A stretch of DNA of 64,000 bases from Chloroflexota bacterium. GTDB lineage: Bacteria; Chloroflexota; Dehalococcoidia; Bin125. A program made the position numbers and the translations under genes. Location: the NCBI GenBank assembly GCA_028874365.1, contig JAPPJZ010000033.1, positions 94,647 to 158,646 on the forward strand, written 5' to 3'. Under the pieces are notes generated by a model. It saw only the letters and a program-made list of their open reading frames with translations, was not told the DNA's origin and made no database searches. Shown piece after piece: positions 47,021 to 56,668 of the stretch (position 1 is the first letter of the stretch; each line of letters starts with the position of its first letter).

Positions 47021-47046
47021 GCGCCCCCGCCATTCGGCGGAGGCGC
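47021..47046 (+). terminator. Stem-loop after the succinate dehydrogenase operon
   Basis: GCGCCCCCGCC and GGCGGAGGCGC pair at 10 of 11 positions around a 4-base loop, 18 bases after the stop of the last gene. There is no clear T-run after it, so this may be a Rho-assisted end or a transcript-protecting structure. Confidence 0.6.
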
Positions 47047-47198
47047 AACACAGGCAGCTGGAGGGCGGCCAGTCGGAGAGTTGTCCGATGTCTCACATGC
47101 GGACATCGGTGGGCGGGCGGGGTGACAGTTTCTACCGTCTGACCTCCGTGGCCCTCCGATAGATCAAACGACAGCAGACGCCAAAAGGTTCCCGAACG

Positions 47199-48155
47199 CT
47201 ATGCGCCCGCGCCGGTTCCCCGCAGCCGAGGGTCGAGAATGTCCCGAATCGCGTCGCCGAACACGTTGAATGCGAAGACAACAAGCGTGATCGCCGCGCC
47301 TGGCGTCAGGGCCAACCACGGCCAACGTGTGAGATTTCCACGCTGCGTCGCCTCGTAGAGCACGAAACCCCAGGTCGGATTCTCTGCCGAGTTCGCGCCC
47401 AGCGCCAGGAACGACAGAGCAGCCTCGGCCAGGATCGTCCCGCCGATTGTGATCGTGGCGAGCACCATGATCGGCGCCACGATGTTGGGGACGATGTGCC
47501 TGAGGACGATACGAGGGGCAGTAGCTCCGACGGCACGGGCCGCCTCGATGTACGTGAACTCCTTGATCGATAAGACCGTGCCGCGAATGACACGTTGAGT
47601 CCCCGGTACCAGGAAGATCACAATGACAAACACCACCGTCCCAATGCCGGGCGACAGCATCGTCACCAGCACCATCATCAGCACCAACGGTGGCAGCGCT
47701 TGCATCGAGTCGGACACGCGCTGGATGAAGAGATCGCCAAATCCTCCGATGTACGCGGACACGGTGCCAATCAGGGTTCCGATCGCGATCCCGATGCCGG
47801 TCGCGGCGATTCCGATGATCATCGCCGTGCGCGCGCCGTAAATGATGCGGCTGAAGAGATCACGACCGATCACGTCGGTGCCGGCGATATGGTCGGGCCA
47901 GGTGGGGCCCTGCAACTTGTTGATCGGATCTGCTTGCTCGGCCGGATGGGGAGCGAACCCGGGGACGATTGTATTGCCGTAGGCGGAGATGTCCTGTCCG
48001 AACAGCGCCGCCACAATCAGGACGAAGATGATCACCGCGCCGAGTGCGCCGAGAGGCCGCTGACGTGCCAGATGGCCGAGTCGGCGCAGCCGGTTCCGAC
48101 CCTGGCTGGGCAGAGCTTCGACAATCTCGTCCGCGGAACCGATCGCTGAGGCCAT
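47199..48155 (-). CDS. ABC transporter permease, DppC/OppC type
   Basis: 318 residues with an N-terminal helix, then IAGTDVIGRDLFSRIIYGAR and the coupling loop SIKEFTYIEAARAVGA, both typical of DppC. RDILDPRLRG ends the family domain. There is no LysM-like insertion here, in contrast to the permease at 33619. It is the third gene of a minus-strand operon after the binding protein and DppB-type permease; no ATPase gene accompanies it. Confidence 0.94.
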   Translation of the reverse strand: MASAIGSADEIVEALPSQGRNRLRRLGHLARQRPLGALGAVIIFVLIVAALFGQDISAYGNTIVPGFAPHPAEQADPINKLQGPTWPDHIAGTDVIGRDLFSRIIYGARTAMIIGIAATGIGIAIGTLIGTVSAYIGGFGDLFIQRVSDSMQALPPLVLMMVLVTMLSPGIGTVVFVIVIFLVPGTQRVIRGTVLSIKEFTYIEAARAVGATAPRIVLRHIVPNIVAPIMVLATITIGGTILAEAALSFLALGANSAENPTWGFVLYEATQRGNLTRWPWLALTPGAAITLVVFAFNVFGDAIRDILDPRLRGTGAGA

Positions 48156-48167
48156 GGTTTGTAACTC

Positions 48168-49130
48168 CTAGCCGTACCGAATCCGCGGGTCGATCCACGC
48201 GTAGCTGAGATCAGTGATGAGATTGATGAGAACCACGCCGAACCCGATCACCACGACAACGCCGACCACGAGGGGGAAGTCGGCGCGTCGAATGGACGTG
48301 ACGAGCAACGCGCCGACGCCATTGATGCGGAAGATGTACTCCACGATCACAGCGCCCGAAATCAGGAATGCGAACTGATTCGCAAAGATCGTCAGCACTG
48401 GAATGAACGAGTTGCGCAACGCGTGCCGCATCACTACCACTCGTTCGGAGAGACCCTTGGCTCGCGCCGTGCGCACGTAGTCCTCGTGCACGACTTCCAG
48501 GAGCTGGGACCGTTGCATTCTCATCAGCGTCGCCATCAGCGATGCGGCGAGCACCAACGAGGGCGCGATGAATGCCTCGAGGTTGGTGATCGGATCATCC
48601 CAGATGTACGGCGACGGTAATGTCGCAAGAGAAACGCCGATCCACTTGGCCACGAACGACACCACGAGAATACCCAGCAGGAAGTTTGGGATCGCTAAAC
48701 CCAGGATCGTGAAGATCCGCCCGGCGTAGTCCGCCGGGGTGTTCTGTCTGACGGCCGAAATGACGCCCACCGGAATTGCGATCAAGAACGAAAGCAGGCT
48801 GGCGATGATCACCAGCTCGATACTGCGAGGTAACCGAATCTTGAGCTCGTTGACGACGCTCTCGGATGTCGCAAACGAGCGCCCCAGATCGCCCTGCAGC
48901 GCATTCCAGAGCCAGTCGCCGTAGCGTTCGATGACCGGCCGATCCAACCCGAGCTCTCTGTTGAAGCGGTCAATCAAGTCTTGAGTGAGCGCCCCACCCT
49001 GTGGACTCTCCGACAGCAGTCGCTCAGCGGTGCTGCCCGGGAAGGCGTTGACCAACATGAACGAGATGATCGACAGCAGGAAGACGACGACCACTACACC
49101 AATCAAACGGCGGACGATGTAGCCGGACAT
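48168..49130 (-). CDS. ABC transporter permease, DppB/OppB type
   Basis: 320 residues from ATG 49130 (MSGYIVRRLIGVVVVVFLL). The coupling loop is HEDYVRTARAKGLSERVVVM, followed by HALRNSFIPVLTI. It pairs with the DppC-type product encoded 12 bases downstream. Upstream, a perfect 15-bp hairpin separates it from the binding-protein gene, a place where such structures often lower permease levels relative to the binding protein. Confidence 0.94.
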   Translation of the reverse strand: MSGYIVRRLIGVVVVVFLLSIISFMLVNAFPGSTAERLLSESPQGGALTQDLIDRFNRELGLDRPVIERYGDWLWNALQGDLGRSFATSESVVNELKIRLPRSIELVIIASLLSFLIAIPVGVISAVRQNTPADYAGRIFTILGLAIPNFLLGILVVSFVAKWIGVSLATLPSPYIWDDPITNLEAFIAPSLVLAASLMATLMRMQRSQLLEVVHEDYVRTARAKGLSERVVVMRHALRNSFIPVLTIFANQFAFLISGAVIVEYIFRINGVGALLVTSIRRADFPLVVGVVVVIGFGVVLINLITDLSYAWIDPRIRYG

Positions 49131-49167
49131 GCTGGAGCGCCTCCCGTCTCTGCCTTCGTGACAGCCA

Positions 49168-49201
49168 CAGCATCCCAAACCGAATGGTTTGGGATGCTGT
49201 T
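49168..49201 (-). promoter_or_regulatory. Perfect 15-bp stem-loop between binding-protein and permease genes
   Basis: ACAGCATCCCAAACC (49168-49182) and GGTTTGGGATGCTGT (49187-49201) are perfect complements around a 4-base loop. It lies 29 bases after the binding-protein stop and 37 before the permease start. There is no T-run, which favours mRNA stabilisation or partial termination, as known for other transport operons. Confidence 0.7.
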
Positions 49202-49230
49202 CCGTCTAGATTCTGCTGCGGCTCAGCCGA

Positions 49231-51273
49231 CTAAGCACGCGGGAAGTCGGGGTTGTTCTCCCAGATCCGCTCGGTGTTGGTGGCGCCCCAGCCCGGGTTC
49301 CAGGCGTTGTACGTGTCCATCTCGTTGAACAGGTAGCCACGCCGACCCGCAATCCGATACGGGTTGACGGCGAAGATGCGCCACATGTTCTCGAGTTCGC
49401 GCACTCGGATCTTCTCAAGAATCTCCGATCGCTTGTCAACGTCGAGCTCCTGGCGCTGTTGGATGCACCATTCGTCCACGTCCGGCTCCGAGATCCCGTA
49501 GAAGTTGCCCGGGCTCTCGCTATGCAGCTTGCCGTACGCAAGTCCGTCCGCGTCCATTTCGGCGCCGATCAGCCAGGTGAACAGCGAGTCCTTGAAGTCG
49601 CGGGTGACCAGCCGGCCCAGCCAGGTCTCAAGGTCAACCTGGAAGTGGTTGACCTGGATGCCGAGGTTGGTGTTCCACTGCTGGCGGCAAAGCTCGAAGA
49701 GGTTCAGGTAGACACCGGCAACGGCGTGGAACGTCGCTTCGAACTCAAGCTGATTGTCCTCGTTGTAACCGGCAGCGTCGAGCAACTGCCGACCCTTCGT
49801 GGCGTCGAAGTCACCGAACTCACCCAGCTCCGCTGGTGTCCACGGCCACTCTCGGAATCCCCACGGCGAATCGTCGTCGCGGAAGAACGTCCAGTTCTGA
49901 CCGTACCCGGCTGCGGCGAGACCGTCGTAGACACCGAGCTTCTGCTCCTCGCGGTTCAGGCCGAGTGCCAGTGCCTGCCGAACGCGCGTGTCGTTGAACG
50001 GCGGCTCGTCGAGGTTGTGGAAGGACAGGTACGGCTGCCAGCCTGGCGGCGGCGCCGTGACCTGCACAACCGTATCGGGCTGGGTGTCCAGCGCGCGTTC
50101 GTAGTCGGCGATGTCCTGAATCGTCAGGCGGTCGATTACGCCACTCTCCCAGGCCGCCCATTCGGACTCGCGCTGGTTGACGAAGTCCGGTCCGTGCAGC
50201 GCGTCGAGATACGGGAGTTGCTTACCTGTCCGCGGATCCAGCTTGAAGTAGTTGGGATTCCGGGACGCCTTCCACTCCGCACCCTGCTCGACGAAGTCGA
50301 GAATGAATGGGCCGGTTCCAACCGTGTTGCGCCAGTCATCCAGCACCGTGTAGTCGGTGGTGATGAACTCCGGCGCCGCAATCTGGTGGAAGGGGTTCAA
50401 CATGTTGTTGAGCAGGTACGCGGCCGGCTCCAACAGGTTGAAGCGGACCGTGTTCGACGCGTTGTCGAAGTCAATGTCCTTGACCGCGGTGTATGACGAC
50501 GCCTGCACCGGGACCGGGTCGACTTCACCCTCGTGCGCAAGGAACGAACCGTCTCGAAGCGCGTCATATGCGATCTTGACGTCCTCGGCGGTCAACGTGC
50601 GGCCGTTCAGAGGCGGCTTGTCCTGCCACTGCACACCGTCGTGAATTGTGAATACGATGGTCGTGTCGTCTGGGACTTCCCAGGCCTTCGCGACGTCGCC
50701 CTCGATCTCGTAGTAGTGCGCGTTCGCCCAGTCGTCCATCGGGAAGACCACGAGCTGGTTGTAGAACATCGGCGCGAAGGCGGCCATGATGTTCGCCTGC
50801 GGGCCGACCACGTTCCAGTTCGCCACTGGCAAGTGAGCCAGCGTCCATTCGCCGCCATAGCGGGGGCCATCCGCCTGGCCCGGCAGATTCTGCAGCTTGG
50901 ACCAGTGGAAGCGCAGCCGCCACTCTTCCTCGGGCGTCATCGACATCGCCTCTTCCTCGGCCGTCAACTGACCGGGAAGCAGGGCGACTGCTTGCTCCTC
51001 TTGGACCTCTTGCTGAGTCGTCGCCTGCTGCGCCGCAGCCTGCTGAGCCTGCTGCTGCGCTGCAGCCTGTTGCTGCTGTGCCGGCTGCGGCTGGGCCTGC
51101 TGTTGCTGCTGCTGAACCTGCGCCGCCGCGGGCTGGGCGTCGTCATCGTCGTCACCGCAACCGACCAGCGCCAGACCGGCCGCGCCGACGCCCGCCCGTG
51201 CCGAGGCTGACATCAGGTTTCGTCGACTGAGTCGCTTGCGCTGCATCCGCTTCCAGTAATTTCGCTCTGCCAT
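49231..51273 (-). CDS. Peptide-type ABC substrate-binding protein with Tat-like signal and Gln/Ala-rich linker
   Basis: 680 residues. The N-terminus has LSRRNLMSASARAGVG, a twin-arginine motif, and then ALVGCGDD, a lipobox-like site, so export by Tat and lipid anchoring are both plausible. Residues ~50-100 are nearly all Gln and Ala. The binding domain of SBP family 5 follows, with TIVFTIHDGVQWQDKPPLNG and RTLTAEDVKIAYDAL. It is the first gene of the second peptide-importer operon in the window and is not closely similar to the binding protein at 30770. Confidence 0.92.
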   Translation of the reverse strand: MAERNYWKRMQRKRLSRRNLMSASARAGVGAAGLALVGCGDDDDDAQPAAAQVQQQQQQAQPQPAQQQQAAAQQQAQQAAAQQATTQQEVQEEQAVALLPGQLTAEEEAMSMTPEEEWRLRFHWSKLQNLPGQADGPRYGGEWTLAHLPVANWNVVGPQANIMAAFAPMFYNQLVVFPMDDWANAHYYEIEGDVAKAWEVPDDTTIVFTIHDGVQWQDKPPLNGRTLTAEDVKIAYDALRDGSFLAHEGEVDPVPVQASSYTAVKDIDFDNASNTVRFNLLEPAAYLLNNMLNPFHQIAAPEFITTDYTVLDDWRNTVGTGPFILDFVEQGAEWKASRNPNYFKLDPRTGKQLPYLDALHGPDFVNQRESEWAAWESGVIDRLTIQDIADYERALDTQPDTVVQVTAPPPGWQPYLSFHNLDEPPFNDTRVRQALALGLNREEQKLGVYDGLAAAGYGQNWTFFRDDDSPWGFREWPWTPAELGEFGDFDATKGRQLLDAAGYNEDNQLEFEATFHAVAGVYLNLFELCRQQWNTNLGIQVNHFQVDLETWLGRLVTRDFKDSLFTWLIGAEMDADGLAYGKLHSESPGNFYGISEPDVDEWCIQQRQELDVDKRSEILEKIRVRELENMWRIFAVNPYRIAGRRGYLFNEMDTYNAWNPGWGATNTERIWENNPDFPRA

Positions 51274-51391
51274 GGTTCGCTCCTCAATGGCTACGGCCGA
51301 CCCACCACCGGACACACGTCCGTCGGCTCGGCGATGCGCGTCCGCGTAATATAACCCTTCGTAACCCCGTTTGCACAATTTGGGACGCGAG

Positions 51392-51895
51392 ATGAATGAT
51401 TCCGACCCAACCGCCGACGCAATCGAGGCCAGGGTGCGCCGATTCCTGGCCGACAACCAGATCGCCTACGAGACCATCGCCTGCCAACCTGACCAGGCCG
51501 ACACCGCTGTCTTTTGCGCGGTCTTCGGCATTCCGCACGAGGCGTCTGTCAACACCATCCTGGTGGCCTCAAAGAAGGAACCCAAGAGTTATGCCGCCTG
51601 CCTCGTCCTCGCCAACACCCGACTCGACGTCAACCGCACAGTACGCAAGGAGATGGGCGTGAGGAAGTGCTCGTTCGCCTCGTTCGAAGAGACGGAAGCC
51701 GTTACCGGCATGATCTCAGGCGGCGTCACACCGTTCGATCTGCCCGACGAGATTCCCATACTGATCGACGCCCGGATCAGCGGCGACGGCGTGATGTGGT
51801 TGGGCGGCGGCAGCCGGTCGCTCAAGCTCGGCGTCAAGGCAGACGATCTGGCTCGCCTGCCCAACGCGCGCGTGGTCGAAGGACTAGCCGGCTAG
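51392..51895 (+). CDS. YbaK/EbsC-family aminoacyl-tRNA deacylase-like protein
   Basis: 167 residues from ATG 51392. The YbaK fold is shown by IPHEASVNTILVASK, the family region around KKEPKSYAACLVLANTRL with its active-site-adjacent Lys, and the glycine-rich GMISGGVTPFDLP. Such proteins hydrolyse wrongly charged tRNAs, for example Cys-tRNA(Pro). The exact specificity is not readable. It is divergent from the importer operon across a 118-base gap and convergent with the reductase gene 7 bases downstream. Confidence 0.88.
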   Translation: MNDSDPTADAIEARVRRFLADNQIAYETIACQPDQADTAVFCAVFGIPHEASVNTILVASKKEPKSYAACLVLANTRLDVNRTVRKEMGVRKCSFASFEETEAVTGMISGGVTPFDLPDEIPILIDARISGDGVMWLGGGSRSLKLGVKADDLARLPNARVVEGLAG

Positions 51896-51901
51896 CGCGG
51901 C

Positions 51902-52900
51902 CTACGAAGCCGCGAGCTGTTTCTCGAGCGCCACAATCTCCTCCAGCGGCACCGCCCCGTCGCGCAGACCCGCGCGCAACGCGCGCTTCGCCATCAGTTG
52001 CAACGCTCGGTTGGCCGGTGTGGGTAGATCGTGTTCCAATCCAAGCAGAACGATCTCTCCGTTCAGCCAATCGGTCTCAATCGCCGGCCGGCCTCGTCGG
52101 AACGACTGCCAGGTCGAACTTCCGCCCCGCTCCACGCCGGGGATGTCACCGGAGGTGAACGTTGCGGCCCGCCGCTCGCCAACTTCCGCCCGCGAGGCAT
52201 ACTCGATTCCGGCCGCGGCGTAGCAAGCGAGCGCTTCTTCGCGCATCCGCCCGATGAAGGCGCGCGCGTCCTCGCGCGCTGTGCGCAACGCGTCGACCCC
52301 GCAGAGCGCGCCGACTGCGTTGCCCAGGTTGTCGAGCAGCTTGCCGTACTTCAGCCGCATCACGTTGGCGTCCGCCTGTGCGTTGAATCCGGCCGCTGAC
52401 AGGTCGGCGCACAGCTGGGTGATTGTCTCGTCCACCCCGCGCGGATAGCGGCCGCTATCCAGCAGACCGGGTTTCGGCTCGCCGAACAGCGCAATCTCTC
52501 CGGGCACGAGGAACGTCGCCGGCATCACGACCAGCATGCCGTAGGCATTGACGAATCGGCGCGCCACCGTGCGCTCGTTGGCGACGCCGTTCTGCCCGCA
52601 GACGATCGGGATCTCCGGTCCGGCGCAGCGCTCGAGGTCGTCAAGCGCGCCCGCCGTGTCCTGTCCCTTCATCGTCAGGATGACGACATCGCCCTCGCCG
52701 AGCGTCAGTTCGGAGGGATGGCCCACGGCCTTAACCGGGATGCGCTGTTCGCTGCCCGGTCGGCGCACGAGCAGTCCATGCTGTTGCATCGCTTCCAGGT
52801 GCGATCCGCGAGCGATCAACACCACCTCGCAACCGGCAAGCTGCAGCAATGCGCCGATACCGCCACCGATGCCGCCCGCGCCGTAGATGATGTATCGCAT
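51902..52900 (-). CDS. 2-dehydropantoate 2-reductase-like (PanE/ApbA family) protein
   Basis: 332 residues from ATG 52900. IIYGAGGIGGGIGALLQLAG is the NADPH-binding Rossmann loop. The conserved Lys of the family is likely in RLKYGKLLDNLGNAV. The C-terminal helical domain ends in ANRALQLMAKRALR. True PanE makes pantoate for coenzyme A; several relatives reduce other 2-keto acids, and no other pan gene is adjacent, so the substrate is open. It lies 34 bases downstream of the binding-protein-like gene on the same strand. Confidence 0.88.
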   Translation of the reverse strand: MRYIIYGAGGIGGGIGALLQLAGCEVVLIARGSHLEAMQQHGLLVRRPGSEQRIPVKAVGHPSELTLGEGDVVILTMKGQDTAGALDDLERCAGPEIPIVCGQNGVANERTVARRFVNAYGMLVVMPATFLVPGEIALFGEPKPGLLDSGRYPRGVDETITQLCADLSAAGFNAQADANVMRLKYGKLLDNLGNAVGALCGVDALRTAREDARAFIGRMREEALACYAAAGIEYASRAEVGERRAATFTSGDIPGVERGGSSTWQSFRRGRPAIETDWLNGEIVLLGLEHDLPTPANRALQLMAKRALRAGLRDGAVPLEEIVALEKQLAAS

Positions 52901-52934
52901 GGTCTTGTCCGGCCTGCTGTTTCCGTCTGTCGCG

Positions 52935-54224
52935 CTACGAGCCGGGATCGCTCGCGGATTCGGAGCCGGTGGCGTCGGACTCACCCGATTCGTCCTGAGG
53001 ACTCGGCGGCGGACCAGCGAACATCGACTTCAGCTCGGCGGCGCGCTCCTGGTTTGCGAGAGTCGGCTCAATCAGAATCTTCGCTCCATTGAGGAAGACT
53101 CCGGGGTTGAGCCGACTGAGCTCGAGCGTGTAAGCCAGGGCCATGCCGGAAACGGCCAGGTAGCCCTGGGCGACCGGGTGGTCCCAGACGACGAACAAGA
53201 GTTTCCCATCTCGTACGGCGTCTGCGAGCGCATCGCTGAATCCGAAGCTCGCTAGCGCGATCTCCGCTTCTGCTTCCTCGATTGCCGCCATCGCGGCAAC
53301 GGCGCTGTCGTGGTTGAGCGTCAGGATGGCGCCGACGTCGCCCTCGGCGATTCGTTCTGCGATCAAGGTCTGCAGGTGCTCGGGCCGCGAGTGTTCCGCG
53401 TGGCCCGCGCCAAGCTCCTCGGCAGTCGCAACGTCGACCGAGATCCATTCGACCTCCCCGCCCTCGTACGTCTTCCCAATGCCGTCGCAACGGTCGTGCA
53501 GACCGACGTTGTCCTCTTCATGGACGACGCAGAGCAATGTACCGCTCACGCCTTGCCTGTTGAACTCATCGCCCGCGCGCTCGCCGCCGCCAACGTCATC
53601 GAGTCCGATGTGCAGCAGCGTACCCACGGCCTGCGCGTCGTCAGCGCCGGAGTTGAAGCTCACGACATGAATGCCCGCTGCCGTGGCTTCGGCCAGCACC
53701 TCTTGCAACTCTTCGGCGTAGGGCAGCGACGTGGCGATCGTGATCGGGTCATGAGACATGCAGTCGCGGATCCCGTTGACGTGCTGCTCGGCATCCGTGG
53801 CGCCGTACAGTCGCACATCAACGCCGTACTGGTACGCGGCGACGTCGGAAGAAGCTAGCACCCAGCGCCAGAACCGATCGTCCCGAGGATGCGCGTGGCC
53901 ATGCACGCACATCACCGGCGGATCCGCCAGGACGACGGGTTGCGTTTCAACCGTACCAACGACTTCGATTGACGAGCTGTAGCGCCACCGATCGACTTCT
54001 GCGTCCGTCGGGAGGAACCGAGCCGCAGCGGTGTCCAGGTCGACCCAAGTTTCGCCGTCGAGCTGTTGCAGCTTGACCTCGACACGCCCATCATTGAGTC
54101 GCTTGACGCCGATCCGTACGTCGCTGCTCACGCTGATCGCAGCGTGAACGGCGCCCAGAGCGATGGCTCCCAGCACCAGCCCGATGACCAACGTGATCAG
54201 GTGAGACTTACCGAGATGCTTCAT
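52935..54224 (-). CDS. Secreted periplasmic-binding-protein-like protein with N-terminal shared module
   Basis: 429 residues from ATG 54224. A hydrophobic helix (LITLVIGLVLGAIALGAVHA) would export or anchor the protein. Residues ~35-90 are the small module RLNDGRVEVKLQQ to ARFLP to RYSSSIEV, also found in the proteases at 3149 and 6574 and the paralogue at 62447. From ~100 on it resembles sugar-binding proteins of the RbsB type: AAGIHVVSFNSGAD, then NVGLHDRCDGIGKTY. No transporter permease or ATPase is near it, so it may be a receptor or a stand-alone binding protein. The tail is rich in Ser, Glu and Asp. Confidence 0.82.
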   Translation of the reverse strand: MKHLGKSHLITLVIGLVLGAIALGAVHAAISVSSDVRIGVKRLNDGRVEVKLQQLDGETWVDLDTAAARFLPTDAEVDRWRYSSSIEVVGTVETQPVVLADPPVMCVHGHAHPRDDRFWRWVLASSDVAAYQYGVDVRLYGATDAEQHVNGIRDCMSHDPITIATSLPYAEELQEVLAEATAAGIHVVSFNSGADDAQAVGTLLHIGLDDVGGGERAGDEFNRQGVSGTLLCVVHEEDNVGLHDRCDGIGKTYEGGEVEWISVDVATAEELGAGHAEHSRPEHLQTLIAERIAEGDVGAILTLNHDSAVAAMAAIEEAEAEIALASFGFSDALADAVRDGKLLFVVWDHPVAQGYLAVSGMALAYTLELSRLNPGVFLNGAKILIEPTLANQERAAELKSMFAGPPPSPQDESGESDATGSESASDPGS

Positions 54225-54406
54225 GTTGTCTCCATAGGAAGTAGGTCGCTTATCGAAACTGCTCAAGAGCATAACGTTGAACAGTCAGCGACATAACCAA
54301 GAACGCCTCGGGCGCGCCAGCAGGCATTGCGTCGATGAGCGTCAGCCTGGAGAGGCGGGACTACCATTCATGTCGAACAGCGGAACGAGACAACGGAGTG
54401 GCAGGC

Positions 54407-56668
54407 ATGACGGAACAGCTCACACTTTCCCAGATTGACGGCGAACTGCAGGCCGAGGGCCTTGAGCGCCCCGTCCGTATCGTCCGGGACCGTTGGGGCG
54501 TCCCTCACACCGAGGCACAATCTGTCCACGACGCATTCTTCGCTCAGGGATTCTGCCTCGGTCAGGATCGTGGCTGGCAGCTCGAGCTCTACCGCCACAT
54601 GGCGCACGGACGCGCCGCCTCGCTGTTGAACAAAGGCCTGCTGCGCATCGACAAAATGAATCGTACCCTCGGCTACGGGCGCGACGCCGCGCGAGAGTGG
54701 GAGGAACAGTCCGACGAGGCGCGAATGATCCTCCAGGCCTACGCCGACGGCGTCAACGCCGCCGTCGCGGCCGGACCGGACCCGGTCGAGTTCGGACTGC
54801 TTGACCACCAAATGCAGCCCTGGTCGCCGGTCGATTCCCTGGCAATCCTCAAGATGGTCTCGGCCAACGTCCACTGGGCGACCAAGATCGGCAACGGAGA
54901 GGTCGCGTCGAGGCTGGGTATCGAAGCACTGGAAGCGTTGATTCCCGACGTCCCTGCCGATTCTGCATTGATCGCCCCGGCGGGCGCCTCCTGGACCAAC
55001 GGGGCGCACGCGTTCGCCGGTGCGCTCGCCGACCTCGAGGCAGAGCCCGGAACCAGGCGCGGCGGACTCGACGGCTCCAACTGTTGGGTCATCGATGGCG
55101 CGCACACCGTCAGCGGCAAACCGCTGGTCGTTGGTGATCCGCACCTCGCCTTCAGCGTTCCTCCGCAGTGGTACGTGATGCACATACAGTGCCCCGAGTT
55201 CACGGTCGCCGGTCCCTGCAGCCCTGGCTATCCCGGTCCCGTCTACTACGGACACAACACGCAAATCGGCTGGACCATGACCCACGCCCAGGGCGACCGA
55301 TGGGACGTTTACCGCGAGCGCATTGTGCGCAACAGCACAGGTCTCGAGGCGAAGTGGTTTGAAGGCTCGGAACCGCTACAGCGTCGCGACGAAGTGATCG
55401 AGATCCGCGGCGAGGAGCCAGTCACACAGACCGTCTGGTCAACCCGACACGGTCCGGTCGTGCACGGTGATCCGGAAACGGATGACGAGATCCTGACCGC
55501 TCGCTTCGGCCTGTCCGATCCGTGTCACGACTTCGACGGCATGCTGACGATCTTCACGGCCGACAACATCCACGACGCCCGTCAGGGTTTCCGCCGCTAC
55601 GACTCAATCTCGGGCAACTTCTGCTTCGCCGACCAGCACGGCGACATCGGCTATCAGTACACCGGCCGAGTTCCGATTCGCGATCCGAAGCTCACTCCGG
55701 TCAACGGCTGGGATGGCGAGCACGAGTGGGACGGCGATGTCCCTGCCGACGAACTCCCGCAGGACCTGAATCCCGCCGACGGCGTAATCATCACCGCCAA
55801 CAATCGCACGACGACCGACGACTACCCGTACTACCTCAGCTTCAGCCAGACCCCGTACCGCGCTGACCGGCTCCGAGAACTGCTGCAAGGCCGAGACGAC
55901 TGGTCGCCCGACGACATGCCGACCATCCAGTCCGATCAGACCAGCCTGCACGCCCGCTTCATCGCCGAGCGCGTCGGTCAAGCGCAGGTCGCTGCCGGTG
56001 CAGCCGCCGATTTGCAGTCGATGATTGCTGGCTGGGACGGTCATATGGCCATTGACTCCGCCGCCGCCCTCGCGTACTACGAGTTCTGCGAGCAACTTAT
56101 TGCCCTGACCATTCGGCCCTACTTCAATGCGCCATCCCGGGTTCCCGAGAGTTCATACGAGGAGATGCGAATCCTGTACGAGCAGCTCAAGCGCGACAGC
56201 TCGCTCACTCTGGCGGATGGTCAATCGTGGGACGAGGCCATCGGCGAGGCGTTGGCGAGCACATCGAGAGTGCTCAGCGAACGCCACGGCAGTGACCCGA
56301 GCCGCTGGAAGTACGGCGACGCCCATCCGGTCACCTGGCGTCACAATCTCGGCCGAGACCCCGAGCGCGCCGCACGATTCAACGTCGGCGACTTCCCCAA
56401 AGGCGGCGACGGCAACACGCCGAACAACGCGACCGGCCTGATCAACCAGCCGGCTGACCACGGCGTGAGCTACCGCCAGATCTTTGATCTGTCCAATCTC
56501 AACGGAGCGCGGATCGTGCTGCCGCCGGGCAACTCCGGCCGGCCCGATAGTCCCCACTACAACGACCACATCCACAAGTGGCTCGACATGGAGTACTTCC
56601 CGCTCTACATCGAGTGGGACGACATCGAGGCCAACAGCGAAGGCAGCCTGACGCTCCAGCCCGGCTAG
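54407..56668 (+). CDS. Penicillin acylase-family (Ntn-hydrolase) amidase
   Basis: 753 residues from ATG 54407. The pattern is that of penicillin G acylase and acyl-homoserine-lactone acylases: VRIVRDRWGVPHTEA and FFAQGFCLGQDRGWQLE in the alpha part, then LDGSNCWVIDG with Ser224 as the expected nucleophile exposed by self-cleavage, followed by GDPHLAFSVPPQWY and MTHAQGDRWDVY. These enzymes cleave amide bonds of acylated amines. No signal peptide is visible, so it may be cytoplasmic, unlike classical members. Its end overlaps the convergent aminotransferase gene by 4 bases. The substrate is unknown. Confidence 0.93.
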   Translation: MTEQLTLSQIDGELQAEGLERPVRIVRDRWGVPHTEAQSVHDAFFAQGFCLGQDRGWQLELYRHMAHGRAASLLNKGLLRIDKMNRTLGYGRDAAREWEEQSDEARMILQAYADGVNAAVAAGPDPVEFGLLDHQMQPWSPVDSLAILKMVSANVHWATKIGNGEVASRLGIEALEALIPDVPADSALIAPAGASWTNGAHAFAGALADLEAEPGTRRGGLDGSNCWVIDGAHTVSGKPLVVGDPHLAFSVPPQWYVMHIQCPEFTVAGPCSPGYPGPVYYGHNTQIGWTMTHAQGDRWDVYRERIVRNSTGLEAKWFEGSEPLQRRDEVIEIRGEEPVTQTVWSTRHGPVVHGDPETDDEILTARFGLSDPCHDFDGMLTIFTADNIHDARQGFRRYDSISGNFCFADQHGDIGYQYTGRVPIRDPKLTPVNGWDGEHEWDGDVPADELPQDLNPADGVIITANNRTTTDDYPYYLSFSQTPYRADRLRELLQGRDDWSPDDMPTIQSDQTSLHARFIAERVGQAQVAAGAAADLQSMIAGWDGHMAIDSAAALAYYEFCEQLIALTIRPYFNAPSRVPESSYEEMRILYEQLKRDSSLTLADGQSWDEAIGEALASTSRVLSERHGSDPSRWKYGDAHPVTWRHNLGRDPERAARFNVGDFPKGGDGNTPNNATGLINQPADHGVSYRQIFDLSNLNGARIVLPPGNSGRPDSPHYNDHIHKWLDMEYFPLYIEWDDIEANSEGSLTLQPG

